Source: Planctomycetia bacterium (GTDB lineage: Bacteria; Planctomycetota; Planctomycetia; Gemmatales; Gemmataceae). Taken from it: 64,000 nucleotides of DNA. The stretch is from NCBI GenBank assembly GCA_005772955.1, contig SXID01000075.1, positions 1-64,000 on the forward strand. Direction: 5' to 3'. Of the stretch, positions 1 to 7,791 are shown in pieces; the first letter of the stretch is position 1; the number at the start of each line of letters is the position of its first letter. Below the pieces are notes generated by a model that saw only the letters and a program-made list of their open reading frames with translations, was not told the origin of the DNA and ran no database searches. The translations under genes and the position numbers were made by a program.

Positions 1-231
1 CCGACCCGCGGCGTGGACGTCGGCGCGAAGGCCGAGATTTACGCACTGGTGGACGAACTCGCGGGGCAGGGCGTCGCGGTGTGGATGATCACCAGCGACA
101 TGGAAGAGTTGCTCGGCATGTCCGACCGCGTCGTGGTGATGCACGAGGGTCGCGTGGCTGGCGAACTGACCGGCACGAAGTTAACCGAAGAAGCGGTGAT
201 GCGACTCGCGACCGGGGGAAGTGCGACATGA
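1..231 (+). CDS. Sugar ABC transporter ATP-binding protein, 3' part
   Basis: The last 76 codons of a gene that starts before the window. The residues [14 protein letters not shown] followed by [19 protein letters not shown] match the region after Walker B in the second nucleotide-binding domain of ribose/galactose-type (CUT2, RbsA/MglA) ATPases, in which the SE/SD..E..G.SDR stretch replaces the usual H-loop. The protein would hydrolyse ATP on the cytoplasmic face to drive sugar uptake. Its stop codon overlaps the start of the permease gene by four bases (ATGA), which implies translational coupling. The sugar cannot be told from this fragment. Confidence 0.9.
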   Translation, partial: PTRGVDVGAKAEIYALVDELAGQGVAVWMITSDMEELLGMSDRVVVMHEGRVAGELTGTKLTEEAVMRLATGGSAT

Positions 232-1205
232 AGCGGATTCTGGGCGTGCTGGGTCTGGTGCTGGTGCTCTACGGCGCGCTGTTCTCATCGCACGAGAAGG
301 CCGGCGAGGTCGGCAACCTGATCGACGTGGCCAACTACCAGGGCCAGTACGGGATCATCACGCTCGGCGCGGCGCTGATTATCATCACTGGTGGCATCGA
401 CCTCTCCATCGGCTCGGTGGTCGCGTGCGGCGCCGTGCTATTCGGCGTGCTGATGAGCCGCGGCGTTCACCCGTACGTCGCGGTGCCGATCGTTGTGCTG
501 TTCGGCGCGGGTGTCGGACTCGTGAACGGGTTGCTCATTACGCGACTCCGACTGCAACCGTTCCTCGTGACGCTGTGCGGCATGTTCATCTTTCGCGGCG
601 TCGCGCGGTTGCTCGGCGACACCGTCAGCATGTCGCGCGTTGCACAGGCACATCCGGAATTCAACGAGTCACTGCGATACCTGCGATACCTCCTGATCGG
701 CAAGGCTCCGACCGACGGCGAATTGCTGTTCCCGGCGCAATTCATCTTGCTGGTAGTTCTCGCGGCGGTGGTGGGATTCTTCCTGCACCGCACTGCATAC
801 GGGCGCTACTGGTACGCGATCGGACACAGCGAACTGGCCGCGAAGTACGCGGGGGTGAACGTGGACCGGCACCGCGTGGTAGTGTACGTCGCGTGTTCGG
901 CGCTGGCGGCGCTGGTGGGCGTGCTGTTGTTCCTCAACTCACCGTCGGTTCAGTCCGACAACGCCGGTCTGGGCTGGGAACTGTACGCGATCCTTGGCGC
1001 AGTGCTGGGCGGCTGCAGCCTGAAAGGGGGCGAGGGTACAGCAGTGGGGATGGTATTGGGCGCGATGGTGCTGCCGATCATCGAAAGCATCGTGAACTTC
1101 CGCGGCGACAAGAGCGACGTGATCCCCGCAGTGGTGGGTGTGACGCTCCTGGTCGGCACCGTCGTGGACGAACTGATACGGAGGCGCTCGCGGGTACACA
1201 GGTAA
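228..1205 (+). CDS. Ribose-type ABC transporter permease (RbsC family)
   Basis: A 325-residue, strongly hydrophobic protein with eight or more predicted membrane segments. It carries the CUT2 permease signature [14 protein letters not shown] near residue 45 and the late [16 protein letters not shown] loop that contacts the ATPase. It should form the membrane channel of a sugar importer together with the upstream ATPase, with which it overlaps by four bases. I use the ATG at 228 rather than an upstream in-frame start that would run far into the ATPase gene. A periplasmic binding protein is not in the window and probably lies upstream. Substrate unknown. Confidence 0.9.
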   Translation: MKRILGVLGLVLVLYGALFSSHEKAGEVGNLIDVANYQGQYGIITLGAALIIITGGIDLSIGSVVACGAVLFGVLMSRGVHPYVAVPIVVLFGAGVGLVNGLLITRLRLQPFLVTLCGMFIFRGVARLLGDTVSMSRVAQAHPEFNESLRYLRYLLIGKAPTDGELLFPAQFILLVVLAAVVGFFLHRTAYGRYWYAIGHSELAAKYAGVNVDRHRVVVYVACSALAALVGVLLFLNSPSVQSDNAGLGWELYAILGAVLGGCSLKGGEGTAVGMVLGAMVLPIIESIVNFRGDKSDVIPAVVGVTLLVGTVVDELIRRRSRVHR

Positions 1206-1222
1206 CTACGCCCTCCTCGGTG

Positions 1223-1252
1223 GCGTGAGTGACAACGCGTTGTCACTCACGC
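1223..1252. terminator. 30-bp perfect palindrome after the ABC permease
   Basis: GCGTGAGTGACAACG is followed directly by its reverse complement, with no spacer. It lies 17 bases after the permease stop and has no T-tract. It could be a terminator stem, a 3'-end stabilising hairpin, or a dimeric protein-binding site. Confidence 0.5.
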
Positions 1253-1462
1253 GGGACGCAGCACTCGCCGCACCTCAATCCGTGTAGCGGCGCTTGCTTT
1301 CCCCGTGCGGCGTCTCTACCATCAACCCATCGCCACGCCCGTTCGACGCGGTCAGTCACATGTGCGGCGCCCAGAGGACGGGCGACCGCGGTTTCGCTGC
1401 CGAGTGATCGGCGGCACGCCCAGACGCACGGTCCCTCCACCGCACTGCACGGAGGCGACTCT

Positions 1463-1855
1463 ATGGGGAGGAAAAAGGTGGACGCCTCCGCGGCTTCGCT
1501 CACCTCACTCCGGGCGGCGCGCCTGTACCGCCTGCTCACGCTGCTCCGTGGCAGCCCGCAGACGCGGGCGTCACTTCTCCGGCGCCTCAAGCTCGACGTC
1601 CGCGGGTTCTACCGCGACCTCGAATCCTTGCGCGCGCTGGGCATTGAGGTAAACGCCGGCGATGATACCAAGTACTCGCTCGTGGGCGAGGTCGATGACG
1701 CACTCGCGAAGTTGCCGTTCCCCGACCCAGGGCTGAACGTGCGGGACGCACTCCAACTCGCCAACGGCAGCACCACGGCACATCGCAAGTTGAAGCAGCG
1801 GGTGAACTCGTTCCTCAACGGCCCACGCGGCGGCGGTCCGAACAAGCCCCGCTAA
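1463..1855 (+). CDS. Small HTH regulator-like protein
   Basis: A 130-residue protein. Residues about 15-65 (LRAARLYRLLTLLRGSPQTR, then LLRRLKLDVRGFYRDLESLRALGIEV) resemble the N-terminal winged helix of DeoR/WYL-type regulators, in which one helix reads DNA and a short wing follows (KYSLVGEVDDALAKLPFPDP). The WYL ligand domain normally found after such a helix is absent; the C-terminus is only a short basic tail. A GGAGG ribosome binding site stands 7 bases before the ATG. It may be a stand-alone DNA-binding protein; the target is unknown. Confidence 0.65.
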   Translation: MGRKKVDASAASLTSLRAARLYRLLTLLRGSPQTRASLLRRLKLDVRGFYRDLESLRALGIEVNAGDDTKYSLVGEVDDALAKLPFPDPGLNVRDALQLANGSTTAHRKLKQRVNSFLNGPRGGGPNKPR

Positions 1856-1866
1856 ACGAGGCGCGC

Positions 1867-1939
1867 AACGCGTAACGAGCAAATGCAGAAGATCAAGAGC
1901 GAAATGGCTCCGGTTTTCTGCATTTGCTCGTTACGCGTT
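1867..1939. terminator. 24-bp inverted repeat between convergent genes
   Basis: Arms of 24 perfectly complementary bases (1867-1890 and 1916-1939, beginning AACGCGTAACGAGCAAATGC) enclose a 25-base loop. It separates the HTH gene from the convergent secreted-protein gene and probably ends transcription from both sides. Confidence 0.6.
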
Positions 1940-1951
1940 ACTCGCGACTCG

Positions 1952-2863
1952 TCACTTCTTCTTCAGGAACTCCCTCCGCATGGTGCGGACATTGTCTTGC
2001 ACCGCGATGGGCAACTTCGAGCCGAGCAGGTTGGTTCCGTCGAACCAGCCCTTGGGTTCGACAAACACGATGTGCTGCTCAACGAACATCGCGCCCGCTG
2101 GTTCCGCAAGTTTGGTCACTTTCACGTACATCGCGGCCCCACTCCACGGGTTCGGGTCGCCGATTTTCACCGCGCCGGTGTCCTTCGTGATTGAACGCCA
2201 CTGGTTCGGGAACTCCTTGTCGTTCAGGAACCGCGGGTCGATCTCGGCCGCGGCCACGATGGAGGTGTCGTTGCGGCTCCACATCGCGTGCCCGGTCGCC
2301 TTGAGCCGCACTTTCTCCAAAAAGTCGAACTCGATCGTGCCGTAGCTCTCTCGCTTCTCGTCGCCCTTCTTGATGACGATGTTCCGCGCGGCGAGTTCTT
2401 TGGGATCGAGCGGTCCGCCCTTCCCTCCGCCCCCGCCGGCCTTCCCCGCGGTCAGGAGCTTGTCGAGGAACTTGTCGTCGTCGAGCAACTTGACATCGCC
2501 GTGGACCACGAACCACACGTCCACCCCGCGCGCGGGGGTCTTCGGGTCCGCGCCCGCGACGTCCCGAATCTTCATCAGTTGCGGGGCGAGCACGGACACG
2601 CGCGTGAACTCGTCATACGCGTAGTCCTTCGCGATCAACCCCTTGATGATCTCGGTCTGCTTCTTCGCTTCGAGGCCGTCGGCCATGGTCGGCGCGGGGA
2701 ACTTGGTCTTCACTTTGGGGCCGACTTCGAGACCGTCCTCTACCAACCGCTTGAACAGCGGATTCTGTTCGTCGTGCTTGGCGGGCGCCGCGGGTTGCGC
2801 GGCCACGGAAAGAAGAGGGCCGAGAAGGGTGATCGCCAGCGCGGCACGAATTATCGCGTTCAT
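1952..2863 (-). CDS. Secreted protein of unknown function
   Basis: A 303-residue protein with a clear signal peptide (hydrophobic AALAITLLGPLLSVAA, cleavage near AQPA), so it is exported. The mature part is rich in charged residues, with a Gly/Lys stretch (AGGGGGKGGPLD) around residue 145 and no motif I can assign. It lies 21 bases downstream of another exported-protein gene on the same strand, and both may be co-transcribed. I do not recognise a family; it looks like one of the many planctomycete secreted hypothetical proteins. Confidence 0.75.
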   Translation of the reverse strand: MNAIIRAALAITLLGPLLSVAAQPAAPAKHDEQNPLFKRLVEDGLEVGPKVKTKFPAPTMADGLEAKKQTEIIKGLIAKDYAYDEFTRVSVLAPQLMKIRDVAGADPKTPARGVDVWFVVHGDVKLLDDDKFLDKLLTAGKAGGGGGKGGPLDPKELAARNIVIKKGDEKRESYGTIEFDFLEKVRLKATGHAMWSRNDTSIVAAAEIDPRFLNDKEFPNQWRSITKDTGAVKIGDPNPWSGAAMYVKVTKLAEPAGAMFVEQHIVFVEPKGWFDGTNLLGSKLPIAVQDNVRTMRREFLKKK

Positions 2864-2884
2864 TTTGGGTAGGCTTCCAGAGGA

Positions 2885-3820
2885 TTAGGGACGAGATTGC
2901 GCCGTCATTTTCCGCAAGCCGTCTTCGAGGGCATGAGCCTCGTCGGGGGTGAATTTCGTCTTCCCGGCCAGTTCGCGCAGTTCGGGCAAGAGCGGCATCT
3001 CTACCCGATACGGGGGCAGTTTGTCCACCGCGAACGACAGGTCCGAGGGCCGCCCGCCGTCGAACTCTTTGGGATCAGGAACCAACTCCGCCTCGTCGAT
3101 GCAGTTTGGCTCGATCCACACGACACGTGTCAGATCAGCGCATTCGCCGCCGTCGCCACCGAGAAGCCAGAGCAGCACATCGAGCGTGCCTGTTTTCGTG
3201 TCCACGAGCAGTGCGTAACGATAGCGGATTGTGCGGTGACGATCCCCGCAGCGGGAGATTACGGGCGTGTCGAGGATCGCAAACGACGGACCGTGTACCG
3301 GGATGACGGCTTGCTTCTGAATCCGGTAGCCGGTGGTCAGAACCTCGTCCTTGATAAAGTTCATCTCCACGCCATGTTGCCGTGCGGTTTCCGTCGTCAC
3401 GACCACGTCGCACCCTTTCGCGTTCGTGCCCAACCCCAACCCGATCGCGCGGAGCCGGTATCGCGTGTGTACGCCCTGACGCTCTTTCACCACATCCGCA
3501 GTGAACGCGGTGAACATCCACCCGACCATGCGCACGGTCAGATCGCGCCCGATGATGGGGACGCTCGGCACTCGCTCCACTTCGCTCAACCGCACACGCG
3601 GCAGGCTCTTGATGACAAGGTGCGACCAACCCTCCGGCGCGGACCGGTCCACAACTGTGCCTGGTGCGATCGTTTCCGGTGTCGTGGCGTTCACGTCGTA
3701 ATCGGTCGCCCACGCGGGCGGCACCAAGGTCGGGCGCAACGCGCGCACCGCTGCGCCAGCGGCGATGAGTGTCGCCAACACGACGCAACCGAGAGCAAGA
3801 ACAATCGTCCGATATCGCAT
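2885..3820 (-). CDS. Exported or membrane-anchored hypothetical protein
   Basis: A 311-residue protein with an N-terminal hydrophobic helix (TIVLALGCVVLATLIAAGAAV), which is a signal peptide or membrane anchor. The remainder is predicted to lie outside the cytoplasm. Several cysteines (for example NAKGCDVVV, ISRCGD, GGECAD, EPNCIDE) could form disulphides. No family is recognised. It precedes the secreted gene at 1952-2863 with a 21-base gap, suggesting a two-gene transcript. Confidence 0.7.
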   Translation of the reverse strand: MRYRTIVLALGCVVLATLIAAGAAVRALRPTLVPPAWATDYDVNATTPETIAPGTVVDRSAPEGWSHLVIKSLPRVRLSEVERVPSVPIIGRDLTVRMVGWMFTAFTADVVKERQGVHTRYRLRAIGLGLGTNAKGCDVVVTTETARQHGVEMNFIKDEVLTTGYRIQKQAVIPVHGPSFAILDTPVISRCGDRHRTIRYRYALLVDTKTGTLDVLLWLLGGDGGECADLTRVVWIEPNCIDEAELVPDPKEFDGGRPSDLSFAVDKLPPYRVEMPLLPELRELAGKTKFTPDEAHALEDGLRKMTAQSRP

Positions 3821-3915
3821 GACACCTCCGCGCGAAGCGGAGATGAAGATACCGCACGCGGCACGAATCGGGAAGCCACCACCGCTTCGTCTCGCCGAAA
3901 TGACCTACACAAAAG

Positions 3916-3945
3916 CGAAGGGGCCGGCATCCGCTGGCCCCTTCG
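3916..3945 (-). terminator. Hairpin terminator for the 90-residue membrane protein gene
   Basis: CGAAGGGGCC pairs with GGCCCCTTCG across a 10-base loop. On the minus strand the stem runs into CTTTTGTG, a T-rich tail, which fits a rho-independent terminator of the gene ending at 3974. Confidence 0.65.
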
Positions 3946-3973
3946 GGTGACTCGTTGCTGTCCGCTTTCGCGG

Positions 3974-4246
3974 TCACGGGCGATTGTTCGGTGACACGCC
4001 CAACATCGCGGCCCACAGTGGTAACAGAAGGTACTTTCCGGCCAGCGCGCACGAGACGCTCCCCAGAACCGTCCCCGCGGCGCCCAGAATCGCCGTCAGG
4101 TAAGTTCCGCTGGTCAGATCGCCCGCGAGACTCACGCCCGCGAGCGCACCCACCGCGGCCCCGGTCATCGCACCGAGTTGCAGAACCCCATCCCCGATCC
4201 AATCGCGGGTTCCGCATTCGTCCTTCGTCCACTGCGCTGTTGCCAT
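3974..4246 (-). CDS. Small glycine/alanine-rich membrane protein
   Basis: A 90-residue protein with two hydrophobic helices. The first, GAMTGAAVGALAGVSLAG, is a glycine-zipper-like segment; the second spans YLTAILGAAGTVLGSVSCAL with further hydrophobic sequence to the end. The soluble N-terminus has a single cysteine (DECGTRDW). It is probably an inner-membrane protein. No family is recognised, and the zipper pattern alone does not define a function. Confidence 0.65.
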   Translation of the reverse strand: MATAQWTKDECGTRDWIGDGVLQLGAMTGAAVGALAGVSLAGDLTSGTYLTAILGAAGTVLGSVSCALAGKYLLLPLWAAMLGVSPNNRP

Positions 4247-4697
4247 CTCACCATCCCCTCGTCTTCAGCTCCACGCTGCGTGTTGGGCACTCGCCCGAGT
4301 CGATTCCGCCGAATAACCGGCGAAAACCGCGTCCGAAACCGGCGACCGCTCGCATTCGTCACAGAACCCAAAACGCGATTCCGCTTGAGCTTAGTACGAA
4401 TTGAGAACGAATCTACCCGGTTCGCACACATTTCCTTCACACAATCTACACACAGTGTTTCGGCAATCCAAGCGGAAAAATCGACTCCCCGCTCAGAATT
4501 CCGTTGCCAACTGCGTGTTTCTTCCCTTTCCCACATTCACTTTCGCGCGAACTGTGCGATCCGTTCCGCCCAGTTCTTCCGGGGCGGGCTGCACGGGTCG
4601 GTCCGTGCGCCCTTCGATTGCCTCTCGATGACCAACTCTCGGTTGATCTCGAAGCCACCCATTCTTGTGCCACCGCGGACAGTTACGTCGAGTAGGA
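4247..4697. other. 451-base gap without a recognised gene
   Basis: Lies between two minus-strand genes. No frame gives a convincing protein, and I see no tRNA, repeat or strong hairpin. It should include the promoter of the 90-residue protein, but no promoter could be picked with confidence. Confidence 0.5.
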
Positions 4698-5801
4698 TCA
4701 CTCAGGTGCGGGCAGCGACAGCATCCACGCCGCGAACGACGCGAGCCAGTGCTCGCCGGCGTAGTCACCACTGGAGACATGCTTCAACCCGGCTTCGGAG
4801 TGCTTTGCCGCGGACGCGGCCAGCGTCTTGCGTGCTGCATCATCCTTCGGCAGCGCGGTGAGGATGCCTCGTAGGCACCACGCGCGGCTCAGGTTCAACC
4901 CGTCGAGGTGAACGAGTTGCGGGTCGGTGCGGTCGGTTACTGTTGCTGGCGCGAACAGGTTCGCAGGTTCGCCCTTCACGGCACCGGGCAGGTACTTGTG
5001 GAACCACCGCGAGAACTCCGCGGGCGGAAGCACGCGGCGCATCAGGTCCGCTTCACACAGGCTCGGCGAGAGAAAGTCAGCGCCATCAGGTTCCCACCGC
5101 GCGGGCGCATCCACGTCCTTCGCGTAGTAGGCTTTCGCCCGCTCCTCGATCAACTCTTGCAGTTTCTTGTTGCCGGTGGTCTTCGCGTAGTCGTGGGCGA
5201 ACGTGAGGCCGAACGCGGTGTTCGCGTGGACCCCAGCGCGGATCGGATACGTCTGCTTCGGGAAGTACTCGATGTAGCGGTTCGCGATCAGTTCCGCGAG
5301 CGGCTTGAGATTCTTTGACCACGTTCGCGCCTCGGCATCGTCCCACGTGTGCAGTTCCTCCGCGAGTTTGAGCAACCACGCCCAGCCGTAGGGCCGCTCG
5401 AACGACTTCGCTTCTGGCCGGTTGAAGTACTCCACCTCGGCTTTGATATTCGCAGCGGTGAGGTGTTCCGCGAGCACAGCGCGGATGTCTTTCGACTCCG
5501 GCAGAGCGGGGTGCGCCCGCAGTACGCGAACGAGCATCCAGTGTCCGTGGACCGCGGAGTGCCAGTCGTAGCACCCGTAGAACGCCGGGTGCAGCGCCTT
5601 GGGCGTCTTGGCGTCCTTGTCGTCGAGGAGTACGTGTCCGGGCTTGTTGGGATACTCCTTCTTCGCGCCCTTGAGCGCGAGCTTCGCGAACGCAGACGCC
5701 CACTCTCGTGTGAGTGTGTCGCCTTTGGGCGTGGGCGGTTCGGCTGCGGGCATGGCACTGCGAACCAAAAGGGGAATGAGGAGCAGAACAGACAGGCGCA
5801 T
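4698..5801 (-). CDS. DUF2891 family secreted protein
   Basis: A 367-residue protein with a signal peptide (MRLSVLLLIPLLVRSAMPAA). It carries the DUF2891 hallmark HPAFYGCYDWHSAVHGHW near residue 70, followed by the predicted alpha-helical repeats of that family and a late HLDGLNLSRAWCLRGI motif. The conserved His, Trp and acidic residues resemble an alpha/alpha-barrel glycosidase-like fold, but no activity is established for the family. The start was chosen at the signal peptide, where GGGAGAG precedes the ATG; a longer in-frame extension (to 5972) lacks a plausible N-terminus. Confidence 0.85.
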   Translation of the reverse strand: MRLSVLLLIPLLVRSAMPAAEPPTPKGDTLTREWASAFAKLALKGAKKEYPNKPGHVLLDDKDAKTPKALHPAFYGCYDWHSAVHGHWMLVRVLRAHPALPESKDIRAVLAEHLTAANIKAEVEYFNRPEAKSFERPYGWAWLLKLAEELHTWDDAEARTWSKNLKPLAELIANRYIEYFPKQTYPIRAGVHANTAFGLTFAHDYAKTTGNKKLQELIEERAKAYYAKDVDAPARWEPDGADFLSPSLCEADLMRRVLPPAEFSRWFHKYLPGAVKGEPANLFAPATVTDRTDPQLVHLDGLNLSRAWCLRGILTALPKDDAARKTLAASAAKHSEAGLKHVSSGDYAGEHWLASFAAWMLSLPAPE

Positions 5802-6114
5802 CGCAATGCTCTCCCGAGTTCGTGTTTGACGAGCCGGAAACGTCCGCGACAGACACTTTTTGCCGCCCGCGCCGCGCATCGTCTGCGGTGCAGTCTCGCT
5901 GCGCGGGCGGGCGTCACTGCCACTTCCGGCCCGTCCCAACACCTTGTCCTTCCCATCTCGCCCACGTTGCATCGCAGGCTGTTCCGGTTACGCGACTTTT
6001 TCTGATTATGTCGCATTTCGCTGTTGTGAGAAGTCTCCGGGAGTCGATACAGGATGAAACGCTTTCAAATGTTACTGCCCGCGCGACCTGCTTCAAACTG
6101 CCCTGAGACAATCG
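5802..6114. other. 313-base divergent intergenic region
   Basis: Separates the divergent DUF2891 and acyltransferase genes and should hold both promoters. No clear operator, hairpin or small gene is visible. Confidence 0.5.
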
Positions 6115-6936
6115 ATGAGCGGGTCTTCGCCCCCCCTAATGCATGCCGAGCAAGCCACTCCGCGAACGGCCGCGGATGAGGCGACGCCCCGGGCGTTCCA
6201 GTTCAGCGACCTGTCGGGCTACTCCTTCCAACAACGCCTCACGATTCGCGCTGTCAGTCGCGGAATGAAGGCCTTTCTTAATGCGCTCGCCCACACGATC
6301 CGTTTCGAGTTCGAGGGTCGAGAACACTGGGAGTCAGCCACCCACGGCGACCGGCTTCCCATCTACTCTTTCTGGCACGACTGCATCGCTCTGGCGACGC
6401 ACGTATTCCGTCGCCGGAACATCGTCGTGATGACTTCCCAGAGTCTCGACGGCGAGTACATCGCCCGTTGTATCCAGCGGTTTGGTTACGGCGTGGTGCG
6501 CGGTTCCTCGACGCGAGGGGGCATCGGCGCACTGATCGAGATGATCCGATTGGTACGTCAGGGGTACCCTGCGGCCTTCACCGTCGATGGCCCCAAGGGA
6601 CCGCGGCACGTCGCGAAGATGGGTCCGGTTCTGCTCGCCAAGAAAACCGGCCAACCAATTCTGCCCTTCGCCTGTGTTGCGTCGCGCAGTTGGACTCTGG
6701 GTAGCTGGGACCGGATGAGCGTCCCGAAGCCGTTCAGCCGGGCGCTGGTTGTGTTTGCCCCACCGATCACGGTCGAGCCAGACGCCGACGAGTCCATGCT
6801 CGAAAGTAAACGGGGCGAGTTGCAAGCCAGCCTCGACGCACTGGAACAACGCGGTCAACAGTGGCGAACGACCCAGAACGCTCGCTCGTGGTGGCGTAGA
6901 AGTTCCGTCGCCACGAACACCACGATGTGCCCGTAA
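6115..6936 (+). CDS. Lysophospholipid acyltransferase-like protein (DUF374)
   Basis: A 273-residue protein of the DUF374/LPLAT group. Visible family marks are FWHDCIALATHVFRRRN, where FWH(D) stands in for the HxxxxD acyltransferase motif, then MTSQSLDGEYIARCIQRFGY, RGSSTRGGIGAL, FTVDGPKGPRH and a late FSRALVVFAPPITV. Such proteins transfer acyl chains to lipid or lipid A precursors at the inner membrane. The N-terminal 60 residues form an extension before the domain. No strong ribosome binding site precedes the ATG at 6115; the ATG at 6139 is an alternative. Confidence 0.85.
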   Translation: MSGSSPPLMHAEQATPRTAADEATPRAFQFSDLSGYSFQQRLTIRAVSRGMKAFLNALAHTIRFEFEGREHWESATHGDRLPIYSFWHDCIALATHVFRRRNIVVMTSQSLDGEYIARCIQRFGYGVVRGSSTRGGIGALIEMIRLVRQGYPAAFTVDGPKGPRHVAKMGPVLLAKKTGQPILPFACVASRSWTLGSWDRMSVPKPFSRALVVFAPPITVEPDADESMLESKRGELQASLDALEQRGQQWRTTQNARSWWRRSSVATNTTMCP

Positions 6937-6961
6937 GCGGGAACGACACCCGCTCGCTTAC
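6933..6961. terminator. Short hairpin overlapping two convergent stop codons
   Basis: GTAAGCG pairs with CGCTTAC, and an inner AGCGGG/CCCGCT pairing is an alternative. It spans both stop codons of the convergent acyltransferase and TerB-like genes. Confidence 0.4.
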
Positions 6962-7356
6962 CCCCAGAAATCTGTCTGCTGCACCTGCATCACTTCGGTG
7001 TGCAGTCGCTCGAATTCTTTCCCGACACTGCCGGCTTCCGAACGCAGTCTGGTGATGAACTCCCGCTCCGCTCCACTCGCTTGCCCGTCCGACATTATCA
7101 CCTCGCGGAGCCACTGGGTTTCCGTGTCCGAGATGACCCCGTCGGCCCGGACGACCGAGCGGACGATCTGAAAAAGGAACTTGTCGAAGTCGGGGTGGAC
7201 GCTGTTCGCCTCCCGTTTGAGTCGGAGGAGGAACGCGACCTCCTCACGGTCCACCTTGTTGTTCGCCAGCACCGCCCGCCGGATGATCGCGGTTTCGGCG
7301 TCGCTGATCCGACCGTCGGCGAGCAAGTGTCGCCGAACGAATCCCGGCCAGTCCAT
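6958..7356 (-). CDS. TerB-like small protein
   Basis: A 132-residue all-helical protein. Two repeated acidic loops are seen: LLADGRISDAETAIIRRAV and VRADGVISDTETQWLREVI, the xxADGxIsxxE pattern of TerB/DjlA-type domains, which are often linked to metal binding and membrane-associated stress systems. The start is placed at MDWPGF, preceded by GGGGTGG, rather than at an upstream start that adds 28 unrelated residues. No other ter gene lies nearby, so the name describes the fold only. Confidence 0.7.
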   Translation of the reverse strand: MDWPGFVRRHLLADGRISDAETAIIRRAVLANNKVDREEVAFLLRLKREANSVHPDFDKFLFQIVRSVVRADGVISDTETQWLREVIMSDGQASGAEREFITRLRSEAGSVGKEFERLHTEVMQVQQTDFWG

Positions 7357-7791
7357 CTGCCACCCCGTTAACCGATGTTGAGTTACTGTAGGCGCGCAGG
7401 TATCGGAACGACGGCACCGACGCAACACCCTTTGTGGCAATGCGTTTCCGGTGTGGCGTCGCGAACTGTCGTGTCACGAACTCGGCAGCCCATCGTGCCT
7501 GGAAACTGTGGCTAACTCGCCGAGCCTCATTCGCCCGCGGTTCTCGGGGTTCACCCGATTTCTCGGTTCCTTTTTCCGACTCAATGCGTTTGCGTTTCTC
7601 GTATTGGCGCACGAAGTTCAGGTGTGACAATAATTTAGTCCCAATCACATGTACGCGATCCACCGATTTTTCCAGCAACTCCGGTTGTTTTTCTCGCCCC
7701 ATCCGAAATCGCTGTTCTAGACTCGCATCACCGGTTCCGCGCCTCTCTGCCGCGACATCGGCACCAAGACCGCCTCGACGTAAGGGCTTTC
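7357..7791. other. 435-base divergent intergenic region
   Basis: Lies between the divergent TerB-like and WD40 genes. No credible gene or repeat is visible. A TTCTAGACT sequence occurs about 75 bases before the WD40 start, but I could not pair it with a -35 element. Confidence 0.4.

Noticed and set aside
4247-4697. Possible small genes in this gap
   Set aside because: Several short frames exist on both strands but none has a ribosome binding site together with a plausible protein composition.
7700-7791. Promoter at TTCTAGACT before the WD40 gene
   Set aside because: No -35 element at a suitable distance could be found, so it was not annotated as a promoter.
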